From assembly GCA_003249555.1 (NCBI GenBank), contig QKIQ01000046.1, positions 1-64,000 on the forward strand: 64,000 bases of DNA, given 5' to 3'. Both the position numbers and the translations under genes were made by a program. This document shows, one piece after another, positions 34,588 through 41,829 of the stretch. Every line of letters starts with the position of its first letter. Position 1 is the stretch's first letter. Source of the DNA: Clostridia bacterium (GTDB taxonomy: Bacteria; Bacillota; Clostridia; Christensenellales; SZUA-584). The notes below the pieces were generated by a model. It was not told the origin of the DNA, did not search any database, and saw only the letters and a program-made list of their open reading frames with translations.

Positions 34588-34630
34588 ACAATCGTAAAAG
34601 ATATATTATTATACGATATTTTACGATTGT
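34588..34630. promoter_or_regulatory. Inverted-repeat operator between azlCD and its regulator
   Basis: ACAATCGTAAAA (34588-34599) and TTTTACGATTGT (34619-34630) are perfect 12-bp arms; inside, TACGAT repeats the half-site. A TATTATA box in azlC direction lies at the edge. This is very likely the operator of the XRE-cupin protein, controlling both directions. Confidence 0.75.
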
Positions 34631-34666
34631 CAGTTATATTTGTCAATGGCGGTTTGGAGGTATCTT

Positions 34667-35218
34667 ATGCATATCAATCAGACGGTTGCTGTGAACTTAA
34701 AAAGGCTGCGCACCGAAAGAAATTTGAGCCTTGGGCAGCTTTCTGAGCTCTGTGATATCAGCAAGGTCATGCTGTCTCAAATCGAGAAGGGCGATACTAA
34801 CCCCACAATCAATACGCTTTGGAAAATCGCAAACGGTTTAAAGGTGCCATATACGGCGCTGCTTGAGCAGCAGGAGCACAAGGCCTCCGTGATAAGAAAA
34901 ACGAATGTGACCGCTCAGGTCGCTCAAGACGGCTGTTACCGCATTTACTGCTATTATCCCAACACGCCGCATCGCAATTTTGAGCTGTTTCAGCTGGAAA
35001 TGGATACGGGTTGCACCCATGCGTCGGTGGGGCATTGTGAAAAGTCTCAGGAGTATATAATGGTGACACAAGGCGAGCTGACACTGACAGTGAACCATAA
35101 AGCGCATGTGCTGCACGCGGGCGATTCAATTAGCTTCGACGCATCGTTTGAGCACATTTATGCCAACAGCGGCGAAGGGATGCTAAAAGCCGTGGTGACA
35201 AATTTCTATCCGGCTTAA
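34667..35218 (+). CDS. XRE-cupin regulator (probable azl regulator)
   Basis: A 183-residue transcription factor: an N-terminal XRE helix-turn-helix (about 5-65: LKRLRTERNLSLGQLSELCDISKVMLSQIEKG) joined to a C-terminal cupin sensor barrel (about 95-183; HCEKSQEYIMVTQGELTLTVNHKAHVLHAGDSISF). This family often regulates the neighbouring transporter in response to a small molecule, here presumably a branched-chain amino acid or its analogue. The ATG at 34667 follows GGAGG. It is divergent from azlCD and separated by the inverted-repeat operator. Confidence 0.9.
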   Translation: MHINQTVAVNLKRLRTERNLSLGQLSELCDISKVMLSQIEKGDTNPTINTLWKIANGLKVPYTALLEQQEHKASVIRKTNVTAQVAQDGCYRIYCYYPNTPHRNFELFQLEMDTGCTHASVGHCEKSQEYIMVTQGELTLTVNHKAHVLHAGDSISFDASFEHIYANSGEGMLKAVVTNFYPA

Positions 35219-35223
35219 GCCAC

Positions 35224-35258
35224 AAAATAAAAAGGACGCATCTTTCGATACATCCTTT
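35224..35258 (-). terminator. Terminator of rplM-rpsI
   Basis: AAAGGATG pairs with the C-rich arm GCGTCCTTT (with wobbles) around GAAA, 14 nt past the rpsI stop on the minus strand, with a T-rich tail TTTATTTT. Confidence 0.82.
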
Positions 35259-35271
35259 GAGTATTTGCCAA

Positions 35272-35664
35272 TTATCTCTTGGAGAACTGCGGCGCACGTC
35301 TTGCGGCTTTAAGACCGTATTTCTTTCTTTCCTTCATTCTTGCGTCTCTTGTCAAGAATCCGGCTTTTTTTACAATCGTGCGGAGCTCCGGTTCGGCTTT
35401 GACGAGCGCCCGGGCGATGCCGTGGCGAATCGCGCCGGCCTGTCCTGTGTAGCCGCCGCCTTTCACGGTGACAACCACGTCATACTTGCCAAGCGTTTCG
35501 GTGAGCACCAGAGGAGACTTTGCCAGCATACGCAGCGTTTCAAAACCGAAATACTCTTCAATTGTTTTCTTATTAATCAGCATTTTGCCGTTGCCGGGGG
35601 TAATGATCACCCGTGCGACAGAGCTCTTCCTTCTTCCCGTGCCTAAAAACTGTATCTTTGCCAC
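35272..35664 (-). CDS. rpsI: 30S ribosomal protein S9
   Basis: Ribosomal protein S9 (uS9), 130 residues, located in the small-subunit head. The beginning [16 protein letters not shown] and the very end RRAPQFSKR, whose terminal Lys-Arg contacts P-site tRNA, are characteristic, and [20 protein letters not shown] is the family core. It follows rplM with only 2 nt between, the universal rplM-rpsI operon. ATG with AGGAGG (35676-35669 region) upstream. Confidence 0.97.
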   Translation of the reverse strand: MAKIQFLGTGRRKSSVARVIITPGNGKMLINKKTIEEYFGFETLRMLAKSPLVLTETLGKYDVVVTVKGGGYTGQAGAIRHGIARALVKAEPELRTIVKKAGFLTRDARMKERKKYGLKAARRAPQFSKR

Positions 35665-35666
35665 GA

Positions 35667-36110
35667 TTAATTCCTCCTACCTTTGAGCTCTAAAAGCTCG
35701 GGCTTTTGTGCTGCGTGGTCGTGCTCGGCGCCTTTATAGATTCTCACCTTGGTGAGCATCTGGTGACCAAGCTTGTTTTTGGGCAGCATGCGGCGGATTG
35801 CTTCGTACATCGCAAATTCCGGCTTTTCCTGCATAAGGTGTTCGTATTTGGTTTCCTTCATGTGACCCATGTAACCCGAATGACGACGGTAAAGCTTCTG
35901 ATTCAGCTTGTTGCCTGTGAACACAGCTTTTTCAGCATTGATGATGATAACATAGTCGCCCGTGTCGACATGCGGCGTAAATTCCGGCTTGTTCTTGCCT
36001 CTCAAGATGGACGCGACTTGGCTGGCCAGACGGCCGAAAACCATGCCGTCGGCATCAACGAGATACCACTTGCGTTCCACAGAGCCGGGTTTTGCCATAT
36101 ATGATTTCAT
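35667..36110 (-). CDS. rplM: 50S ribosomal protein L13
   Basis: Ribosomal protein L13 (uL13), 147 residues. The N-terminal [18 protein letters not shown], then [20 protein letters not shown] near 40 and [25 protein letters not shown] near 112 are conserved across bacteria. The first methionine (36110, 4 residues before MAKPG) is supported by GGGAGG 7-8 nt upstream. First gene of rplM-rpsI; its 5' leader contains a stem that may serve autoregulation. Confidence 0.97.
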   Translation of the reverse strand: MKSYMAKPGSVERKWYLVDADGMVFGRLASQVASILRGKNKPEFTPHVDTGDYVIIINAEKAVFTGNKLNQKLYRRHSGYMGHMKETKYEHLMQEKPEFAMYEAIRRMLPKNKLGHQMLTKVRIYKGAEHDHAAQKPELLELKGRRN

Positions 36111-36151
36111 TAGGCTTCCTCCCAGTGTTTGCTTTCAATTTAATCGCAGCC

Positions 36152-36177
36152 TATCGATCGGGGCTAGTGATCGATAA
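36152..36177 (-). promoter_or_regulatory. Hairpin in the rplM leader
   Basis: TATCGATC and GATCGATA form an 8-bp stem with a 9-nt loop 42 nt upstream of rplM, inside its 5' leader. Position and shape recall the L13 leader RNAs described in Firmicutes that allow autoregulation; the family match itself is unproved. Confidence 0.45.
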
Positions 36178-36191
36178 GACATGCAAAATAT

Positions 36192-36220
36192 ATTCTATAC
36201 ATTGCTGCCGTGTGTGTCAA
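36192..36220 (-). promoter_or_regulatory. Promoter of rplM-rpsI
   Basis: On the minus strand TTGACA (36220-36215) and TAGAAT (36197-36192) are 17 bp apart, upstream of the rplM leader. The remaining gap 36221-36442 contains no gene I can support. Confidence 0.78.
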
Positions 36221-36442
36221 GAATTTTTACGATGAATACGGCGCGTTTATACTCATTATATCCGCCTTTTTTGTTGTTATTCGGATCGTGGGCTGCCGTG
36301 AAGCCGCTTGGATAGAGAAAGCAGCAAAAACTGCACTGCTTTGCCGTAAGAATTGAAAGCCAAAGATCAAGGCTGACCTTGTCCAAAAGCCTTCGATTTA
36401 CCGATAGTTCGCCGTTTGGTCGTCCATTTTAATTGATGATTC

Positions 36443-36700
36443 TTAATTGATTTTGGAAATTGCTTCTATATGTTTTGCAATGTCGCCAAGCGTCTGACGC
36501 GCTTCCTCAAGAGAAAGAGAATGGTAATCGTGACGACTCACAGCATACCATAGTTGCAAATGTAGTTTATTTAGGCCCAGCCGGACGTCGTTCACATCTT
36601 TTTGAAGCCTTGCGTAAGCATCCTTTTGTGCCGCAGTTGCCGGGCGCTTTCTGTTGAAGCTGAGCGTACTTAGAATTTCGTGAATTTTTTGATTCTCCAT
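36443..36700 (-). CDS. Small hypothetical protein coupled to the MBL gene
   Basis: I do not recognise this 85-residue protein. It is hydrophilic with alternating charged residues and predicted helices (NQKIHEILSTLSFNRKRPATAAQKDAYARL), no Cys, signal or membrane part. The start ATG at 36700 lies 2 nt past the stop of the upstream MBL-fold gene, so it depends on coupled translation and belongs to the same transcript. There is no downstream partner on this strand before the rplM leader. Confidence 0.6.
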   Translation of the reverse strand: MENQKIHEILSTLSFNRKRPATAAQKDAYARLQKDVNDVRLGLNKLHLQLWYAVSRHDYHSLSLEEARQTLGDIAKHIEAISKIN

Positions 36701-36702
36701 TT

Positions 36703-37527
36703 TTAAATCTCGATAATATCTCCTGTATTCATCTTTTTCACACGGGACAGCGTGCTCAATTTTTCGAGTGGCTTCTGACCTGTACAATGACCTGAGTAGA
36801 CCTTTTTAATTTTATTATTATCAAAGTATTTTGCGATGGCGTAAATTTCGGACTCGGGTTCTTTTTTGAAGCCGCGTTTGCCGCTGCCACTCAAATGGAA
36901 CCCTCCCACAACACCTTTAATCGTACCGAACTCCTCATTTGCGCTCATAAGAATGTTAAGCACGCCGTGATGCGCGCAGCCTGTCAGCACAACCACACCG
37001 TTTTTTGTGTTTATGGCCACATAAAGCTCGTGGTCGAGGTTATCGGCAATAAACTGACCATTCTTTTTTTCCAGCATTAATGATGTGTAAAGAGGTAAAC
37101 GGCGGAGTTTTTTGATGCTTGCTGCTGACACGCCATCGGCTAAGTCGATGCGGCCGTCAAAAAAATGCAAGCGTTCTTCATATTTGTCAAAAAAAGCAGG
37201 CTCAAGCCCGGATCTTTCATTTTTACCGATGCGCTTTTCGTAATAATCGCTGTGGACGGCGCTTTTTAAATAGACTTGTGCATGATTGTTAATGCCAAGA
37301 AAAGCTTCAAGACCACCGATATGATCGTTGTGCGCGTGTGATATCACACATATATCCACTTTGTTAAGATCGATGCCAAGCAGGGTGGCGTTGTATACGA
37401 ATGCGTCGGAAGCGCCTGTATCAAAAAGTATGTGCTTACCGCCATGTTCAAAGTATAAACTCAAGCCATGTTCTGAAATAAACCCGTTGTTTTTTTTATT
37501 ATCCTCAACTAATACATATATCTTCAT
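36703..37527 (-). CDS. MBL-fold metallohydrolase
   Basis: A 274-residue metallo-beta-lactamase-fold enzyme. The di-metal site motif is HAHNDH near residue 65 with GLSLYFEHGGKHILFDTGASD before it; later His/Asp ligands are in LTGCAHHGVLNILM near 188 and SGHCTG near 252. This subgroup is close to the dihydropterin-type and arylsulfatase-like MBL proteins that often sit next to Fe-S/metallocofactor genes in anaerobes. The gene is preceded by a TGTGCATATAAC/GTTATATGTACA repeat (37542-37571). A paralog lies at 40216. Confidence 0.88.
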   Translation of the reverse strand: MKIYVLVEDNKKNNGFISEHGLSLYFEHGGKHILFDTGASDAFVYNATLLGIDLNKVDICVISHAHNDHIGGLEAFLGINNHAQVYLKSAVHSDYYEKRIGKNERSGLEPAFFDKYEERLHFFDGRIDLADGVSAASIKKLRRLPLYTSLMLEKKNGQFIADNLDHELYVAINTKNGVVVLTGCAHHGVLNILMSANEEFGTIKGVVGGFHLSGSGKRGFKKEPESEIYAIAKYFDNNKIKKVYSGHCTGQKPLEKLSTLSRVKKMNTGDIIEI

Positions 37528-37541
37528 AATTCACCTTTGCT

Positions 37542-37571
37542 TGTGCATATAACGCCATTGTTATATGTACA
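37542..37571. promoter_or_regulatory. Inverted repeat between the XRE and MBL genes
   Basis: TGTGCATATAAC (37542-37553) and GTTATATGTACA (37560-37571) form a near-perfect 12-bp inverted repeat, one mismatch, spaced by 6 bp, right in front of the MBL gene and just after the XRE stop. A good candidate operator for the adjacent XRE protein. Confidence 0.5.
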
Positions 37572-37575
37572 CGGT

Positions 37576-37914
37576 TTATGGGTTTTGCACGTTCCTTCTT
37601 TCTGCTTCATAGAGTTCTTTGATCGTTTCTATTGAAAGTTCATCTAAAGCTAAGCTGGAATTAACGTTTTTATGTCTTTTTTGTTCAAAAAGCTTTTTAT
37701 TTGTTTTAAGTACGTCATAGGAAAACAATTCGAGGATGCTGATATCAAGACCGCGACAAATGGCAGATAGAGTATCAAACTGAGGGATTTTTTTCCCGTT
37801 TTCAATATAGGAGAGCGTTGATTGTGCAATGCCGGCTTTATGCGCAAGTTCGCATTGGGATATGCGTTGGAGCTCGCGCAGCTTTCGTATCTTCGCGCCA
37901 ATTTCTCTATTCAT
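37576..37914 (-). CDS. XRE family transcriptional regulator
   Basis: A 112-residue regulator with an N-terminal Cro/CI helix-turn-helix (residues 4-60: AKIRKLRELQRISQCELAHKAGIAQSTLSYIENG) and a charged tail with no known sensor domain (LFEQKRHKNVN; ELSIETIKELYEAERR). The ATG at 37914 follows AAGGAAGG. It lies upstream of the MBL-hypothetical pair on the same strand and probably controls it through the repeat at 37542-37571. Confidence 0.85.
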   Translation of the reverse strand: MNREIGAKIRKLRELQRISQCELAHKAGIAQSTLSYIENGKKIPQFDTLSAICRGLDISILELFSYDVLKTNKKLFEQKRHKNVNSSLALDELSIETIKELYEAERRNVQNP

Positions 37915-38174
37915 TGTTATCGCCTTCCTTTCAAGGCTTTTCATTACTTATTCTATCACCAAAAAATTCAAAGCACAACCCGTATAAACGACATATGATA
38001 AAAGAATTCACTATTGTTGCTCATTTCATTGTTATACATAAGATATTGGGATTATGACAGACACATAAGGGATATAAGCAGAGATTATTTAAAGAGAAAA
38101 TGGCCAAAATCGACATGGATTGCTTTGCAAAGCTTGTCGATTAATAAGAAGTGAGATGCAGAATTTAAAAAAAG

Positions 38175-38229
38175 TTATTGACATATGCTCATAATGCGCT
38201 ACAATTGAGTTATGAGCATATGTCAATAA
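38175..38229. promoter_or_regulatory. Promoter embedded in a 20-bp perfect inverted repeat (DUF5320 genes)
   Basis: The arm TTATTGACATATGCTCATAA (38175-38194) is repeated inverted at 38210-38229 without a mismatch. A sigma-A promoter lies inside: TTGACA 38178-38183 and TACAAT 38200-38205, 16 bp apart, so the regulator would occlude RNA polymerase or hold it. The half-site TATGCTCATAA recurs at 40133-40186. The gap 37915-38343 holds no gene. Confidence 0.8.
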
Positions 38230-38343
38230 TGATCTGGTTAAGCTAATTGTGAAAAATGACTGCTTTGAATGGATTATATTTATTAACAGTAAAAGCAGTA
38301 CTGGTAAACAAGAGGAAAAGGATAAGGAAGGAGGTGAATGAAT

Positions 38344-38556
38344 ATGCCAAGAGGAGACGGAACAGGCCCTGTGGGAATGGGGCCGATGACCGGAAGAGCG
38401 ATGGGTTATTGCGCAGGAGCTGTTGTGCCCGGCTATGCAAACGCCGGGGCTGGCAGCGGGCGCGGAAGAGCGTTTCGAAGAGCATTCCGGATTTTCGGGC
38501 TTGGTAGACGTTTTCGTTTTAATGCCCGAAGAGCAGGTCGTATGAGATGGCAATGA
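38344..38556 (+). CDS. DUF5320 family protein, copy 1
   Basis: A 70-residue protein of the DUF5320 family, starting with the hallmark MPRGDGTGPVGMGPMTGRAMGYC and continuing with Gly/Arg-rich and basic sequence (GRRFRFNARRAGRMRW). These small proteins have no known function and commonly lie next to genes for Fe-S or Mo cofactor handling in anaerobes. The ATG at 38344 is preferred over 38338 because AAGGAGGTG then has 8-nt spacing. It is the short copy of a tandem pair. Confidence 0.85.
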   Translation: MPRGDGTGPVGMGPMTGRAMGYCAGAVVPGYANAGAGSGRGRAFRRAFRIFGLGRRFRFNARRAGRMRWQ

Positions 38557-38597
38557 AGCGGACGCTTTCCGCACAAATGAAAAGGAGGTAACTGAAT

Positions 38598-38921
38598 ATG
38601 CCAAGAGGAGACGGAACAGGCCCTATGGGAATGGGGCCGATGACCGGAAGAGCGATGGGCTATTGCGCAGGATATGCTGCACCTGGTTTTGCTAATGCCG
38701 GATTCGGCATGGGGCGTGGCCGTGGTTTTAGACAAATGTACAATATGACCGGTCGGCCGGGTTGGACGCGTAATGGTGCGTATCCATATGGAGCATATGC
38801 GTATCAGGGTGTAGTACCTGAAGTGGATGAAAAGGAAGTCCTGCAAAATCAGGCCGATTATCTTGAAAAGCAACTCAATGATGTACGCAAAAGGCTAAAA
38901 GACTTTGAAGAAAACGCGTAG
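38598..38921 (+). CDS. DUF5320 family protein, copy 2
   Basis: A 107-residue DUF5320 protein. Its first 23 residues are nearly identical to copy 1 (MPRGDGTGPMGMGPMTGRAM), then a Gly/Tyr-rich middle (YPYGAYAYQG) and a C-terminal coiled-coil (EVDEKEVLQNQADYLEKQLNDVRKRLKDFEEN), absent from copy 1. AAAGGAGG precedes the ATG. It shares the promoter at 38178-38205 with copy 1. A tandem duplication followed by loss of the coiled-coil in copy 1 is likely. Confidence 0.87.
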   Translation: MPRGDGTGPMGMGPMTGRAMGYCAGYAAPGFANAGFGMGRGRGFRQMYNMTGRPGWTRNGAYPYGAYAYQGVVPEVDEKEVLQNQADYLEKQLNDVRKRLKDFEENA

Positions 38922-38928
38922 CACACAA

Positions 38929-38966
38929 AGGAAAAGAAGGCAGGAATGATCCTGTCTCCTTTTCTT
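38929..38966 (+). terminator. Terminator of the DUF5320 genes
   Basis: AAGAAGG-CAGGA pairs with TCCTG-TCT-CCTTTTCTT around ATGA, shortly after the stop of copy 2. Confidence 0.75.
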
Positions 38967-39159
38967 ATTCTATATTATTGTTGAACAAGTATTATAAATG
39001 GACTTGGTTATGATAGCAGATGTGAGCGTACAGAATTAAAAAGCAGTCTGACTTTAGTATTGCTTGCAGGAGTAGAAAATTCGGGCTTAAATAAATGTGT
39101 CTAGTGAGTTATGATAAAGCACATACAATGTAACTATTGAACGATAAGTGAGGTGTCAA

Positions 39160-39636
39160 ATGGCAAGACCAACGAAGTGGCGGAAGATTGAACATATTCC
39201 AACGGTGGAGAATTTTATTCCGATAGATAAGGGAACGACTCAATTTGATGAAAATGTTTTGAAGCTGGAGGAATTGGAAGCGATACGGCTCAAAGATCTC
39301 GAAGGTTTGGAGCAGGGTGAGTGCGCTGAAAAAATGCAGGTATCCCGCCCAACTTTTCAAAGAATCCTATTCTTGGCGCGTGAGAAGGTTGCGGACAGCT
39401 TGATTAACGGTAAGGCGATTCGTATTGAAGGTGGCAGCTTTACGCGCAATATTTGTCCGGTTCGGTGTCTTGAGTGCGGCAACGAGTGGACAGAAAGCTT
39501 TGAAAATATGGAACGAATGGGCAATAAAGAGTATGCCTGTCCAAAATGCGGCTCGAAAAATGTATTGTGCGGCCGCGGCGGGAAGGGGCAGTTTTGCAGA
39601 GGCAATTGTCATCGTCACGGAAGAAACGGACGGTAA
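39160..39636 (+). CDS. DUF134 (UPF0251) DNA-binding protein with zinc ribbon
   Basis: A 158-residue predicted DNA-binding protein of the DUF134/UPF0251 family. MARPTKWRKIEHIPTVENFIP at the start is the family signature; the helix-turn-helix resembles sigma-70 region 4 (ELEAIRLKDLEGLEQGECAEKMQVSRPTFQRIL near 33). Its C-terminus carries a zinc ribbon (CLECGNEW and CPKCG, about 107-133) and a Cys/His/Gly-rich end. Members usually neighbour dinitrogenase iron-molybdenum-cofactor-type and Mrp genes, so it is a good candidate for the regulator that binds the half-site TATGCTCATAA (inference). ATG at 39160 follows GAGGTG. Confidence 0.85.
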   Translation: MARPTKWRKIEHIPTVENFIPIDKGTTQFDENVLKLEELEAIRLKDLEGLEQGECAEKMQVSRPTFQRILFLAREKVADSLINGKAIRIEGGSFTRNICPVRCLECGNEWTESFENMERMGNKEYACPKCGSKNVLCGRGGKGQFCRGNCHRHGRNGR

Positions 39637-39734
39637 AATTTTATTTTGCTGCGTATATGTGCTTTGAGCGGCTTGCATTGATCAAGCGATAAATATAAAA
39701 TATAAAAAAGCACAAGCATGAAGGGAGCATATAA

Positions 39735-40046
39735 ATGTCTGAGGTTAAAGTCAATCCCGGAATTTGCGGTCTTGAAACGAATATCACGATTACATCGGAT
39801 ATGGATACGGCAAGCATCGCTATTTCATCACAGTGTCCCAGCGTTCAAAAAATGCAGGAAGATTTAACGGATATCGATTGTCTTGAAGAATGCTTTTCAA
39901 AAATCGGCACATCACAAGTATATGAAGCGGCAGGCAAGCATTGCAAGCATGTCGGTTGTCCCGTGCCTTCGGCCATTATCAAAGGTTTAGAGGTCGCATG
40001 CGGGTATGCCCTGCCTAAGGATGTTGAGATTAAAATAAGCAAGTAA
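39735..40046 (+). CDS. DUF6951 family protein
   Basis: A 103-residue protein that resembles the DUF6951 family as I recall it: VNPGICGLETNITI at the start, CPSVQKMQEDL near 36, DCLEECFSKIGTSQVYEAA near 49, and HCKHVGCPVPSAIIKGLEV near 70. The several well-placed cysteines (GICG, SQCP, DCLEEC, HCKHVGCP) suggest metal or cluster binding, but no function is established. ATG follows AAGGGAG. It stands between DUF134 and the second MBL gene in the proposed metallocofactor region. Confidence 0.7.
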   Translation: MSEVKVNPGICGLETNITITSDMDTASIAISSQCPSVQKMQEDLTDIDCLEECFSKIGTSQVYEAAGKHCKHVGCPVPSAIIKGLEVACGYALPKDVEIKISK

Positions 40047-40124
40047 TTGGTAATAGATTCGGGCCGGACACTGACAGCGCCATGATTTAGCCGGGATTTT
40101 TCAAGTCAGCAGTATTTGAATCAA

Positions 40125-40186
40125 TATTGACGTATGCCCATAAAAGTGATACCATGCTATTGGCGGTTATGAACTTATGCTCATAA
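40125..40186 (+). promoter_or_regulatory. Promoter and half-sites shared with the DUF5320 promoter
   Basis: TTGACG (40127-40132) and TACCAT (40150-40155), 17 bp apart, form a promoter whose -35 flank reads TATGCCCATAA (40133-40143), one base from the DUF5320 half-site. A second site TTATGAACTTATGCTCATAA (40167-40186) contains an exact TATGCTCATAA. The MBL gene starts 30 nt later. Confidence 0.6.
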
Positions 40187-40215
40187 CTGAAGGTATATGA
40201 AGGTGTTGATTAAAT

Positions 40216-41037
40216 TTGAGAGTTGCTCTTTTAGCAGATGATATTGTAAACAAAAGAGGCCTGCTTGCCGAGCATGGGCTTTCTCTTTACATAGAACATA
40301 AAGGAATCAACATACTATTTGATACGGGGCAGTCTTCTGTTTTTTGTCATAACGCTGCTGCCATGGGAATCAATTTGCAAAATACGGATTGTGTCGTACT
40401 CAGCCACGGGCATTATGATCATTGCGGCGGACTGGTTTATTTCCCCAAAACAAATAAATACCCTGATATTTATGCGCACCGCCAAGCGTTTTTTAAGCGT
40501 TATAAAAAGAGTTCTGATGAATATATTGATATCGGAATTCCATGGCGTCTTGCAGATCATCGAGGTATTCAAAACAGTCTGATTTACAACCCAGGCATGC
40601 TGAATCCATATCCCGGAGTTCACCTTTTGTCCGAAATACCCTGCTCAACGGATTTTGAAGACTTTCCAAAAGGGTTTTTTATTAAACAATCTGAACAAAT
40701 GACTGTAGATATGTTTTATGACGAGCAAATACTCGTGATTGAAACAGACGCAGGCCTTGTTGTTTTTCTCGGTTGCAGCCATCCCGGCGTTATTAATTGC
40801 CTCAAGTATGTAAAAAAGCGTTTTCCGGAACAAAACATTTATGCGCTTTTTGCCGGAATGCATATGGAAAAAGCAAGCCCGATACGGATAGAAATGACCA
40901 TATCACATATGTTAAAGTATCACATTCAAAATATTATACCACTGCATTGTTCGGGTATTATGACTATCTGTGAGATGAAACGTTTTTTAAAAGAGCGCTG
41001 TCACGTACACGTTGCGGGAGACGTCATTAAGATTTAG
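40216..41037 (+). CDS. MBL-fold metallohydrolase, paralog 2
   Basis: A 273-residue MBL-fold enzyme and paralog of the protein at 36703 (shared GLSLYIEHKGINILFDTGQSS, the site motif SHGHYDHCGG near 58, LGCSHPGVINCLKYV near 182, PLHCSG near 244). Metal ligands HxHxDH are intact. Substrate unknown; the linkage to Fe-S genes suggests a partner role for cofactor or sulfur metabolism. The start is a TTG at 40216 with GAAGGTG about 12 nt upstream; no better start exists. First gene of the operon 40216-42645. Confidence 0.85.
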   Translation: MRVALLADDIVNKRGLLAEHGLSLYIEHKGINILFDTGQSSVFCHNAAAMGINLQNTDCVVLSHGHYDHCGGLVYFPKTNKYPDIYAHRQAFFKRYKKSSDEYIDIGIPWRLADHRGIQNSLIYNPGMLNPYPGVHLLSEIPCSTDFEDFPKGFFIKQSEQMTVDMFYDEQILVIETDAGLVVFLGCSHPGVINCLKYVKKRFPEQNIYALFAGMHMEKASPIRIEMTISHMLKYHIQNIIPLHCSGIMTICEMKRFLKERCHVHVAGDVIKI

Positions 41038-41085
41038 CTGAAAATTAAAAAACTGTTAATGATACGCTGTATAAAGGATGATTAT

Positions 41086-41487
41086 ATGGGATGTTTTGAT
41101 TTTTCTGATGCTGTGCTTGATCATTTTATGTGTCCAAGGAATATAGGCGAAATGGATGATGCGGATAGTGTCGGAACTGTCGGTGAGCCTGACTGCGGAG
41201 ATGCGTTGACGATATACATTAAGGTTGAGAATCATGTCATCACGGATATCAGCTTTTTGGTTTATGGCTGCGCAGCGGCTATCGCGACAAGCAGTATGAC
41301 GACGGAGCTTGCAAAGGGCAAGACGCTGGAAGAAGCTTATCGGATGACGGAAGAGGATATTGTAAGCGCGTTGGGCGGTCTGCCTAATGACAAGCTGCAT
41401 TGTTCTGTGCTTGGACCGGGAGCGCTTAAGAAAGCGATTGATAATTATCGGTCAAAGACTGCTGATGAAAGGAGCGCGCCATGCTGA
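41086..41487 (+). CDS. IscU/NifU-type Fe-S cluster scaffold protein
   Basis: A 133-residue scaffold protein on which [Fe-S] clusters are assembled. The three ligand cysteines of IscU-like proteins are visible: GEPDCGDAL near 31, VYGCAAAIATSS near 57, and KLHCSVLG near 105, and the start DFSDAVLDHFMCPRNIGEM is typical. No cysteine desulfurase is adjacent. ATG at 41086 follows AAGGAT. Its stop overlaps the ATG of the BMC-domain gene (41481) by 7 nt, so the two are co-translated. Confidence 0.92.
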   Translation: MGCFDFSDAVLDHFMCPRNIGEMDDADSVGTVGEPDCGDALTIYIKVENHVITDISFLVYGCAAAIATSSMTTELAKGKTLEEAYRMTEEDIVSALGGLPNDKLHCSVLGPGALKKAIDNYRSKTADERSAPC

Positions 41488-41801
41488 CAATAAGAACAAT
41501 TAACAGCCCTTCAAAAGGAACGGTCAATATTTTATCACGTAAAATTCATGAAGATTGCATAAAAAATAAACTTGATAACGGTATATACAATGCTCTTGGT
41601 TTGATACAAGGCCCTTTGGCAGAGATTATCGTCGCAGGTGATGTGGCTGAAAAGGCATCGAACGTGGATATGACCGAAATACAGGGTGTTTGTCCCCAAC
41701 ACATCACAATGATCGGTGTATTTGGAGATACGGCAGCTGTATCCGAAGCACTAAAAGCAGTTGCTAAACTGGAAGATCATTCGCCGGCAGCGGTGAAATG
41801 A
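41481..41801 (+). CDS. Single BMC-domain protein, EutS/GrpU-like
   Basis: A 106-residue protein of one bacterial-microcompartment (BMC) domain with the circularly permuted EutS/PduU/GrpU order: SPSKGTVNILSRKI corresponds to the N-terminal strand, NALGLIQGPLAEIIVAGDVAEKASNVDM to the core, and TMIGVFGDTAAVSEALKAV to the end. Where EutS has its pore loop, this one has EIQGVCPQH, a Cys that could hold an Fe-S cluster at the pore as described for GrpU. No other shell protein, enzyme core or vertex protein is present, so a compartment is unlikely; a ring-shaped carrier or scaffold in the Fe-S operon is more plausible (inference). Overlaps NifU-like gene; Mrp gene follows after 28 nt. Confidence 0.75.
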   Translation: MLTIRTINSPSKGTVNILSRKIHEDCIKNKLDNGIYNALGLIQGPLAEIIVAGDVAEKASNVDMTEIQGVCPQHITMIGVFGDTAAVSEALKAVAKLEDHSPAAVK

Positions 41802-41829
41802 AATAAAAATTTTGATTGGAGAGGTAAAA

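Noticed and set aside
36195..36386. 63-codon frame on the minus strand upstream of rplM
   Set aside because: It overlaps the rplM promoter (36192-36220), has no ribosome-binding site, and its sequence resembles no protein I know.
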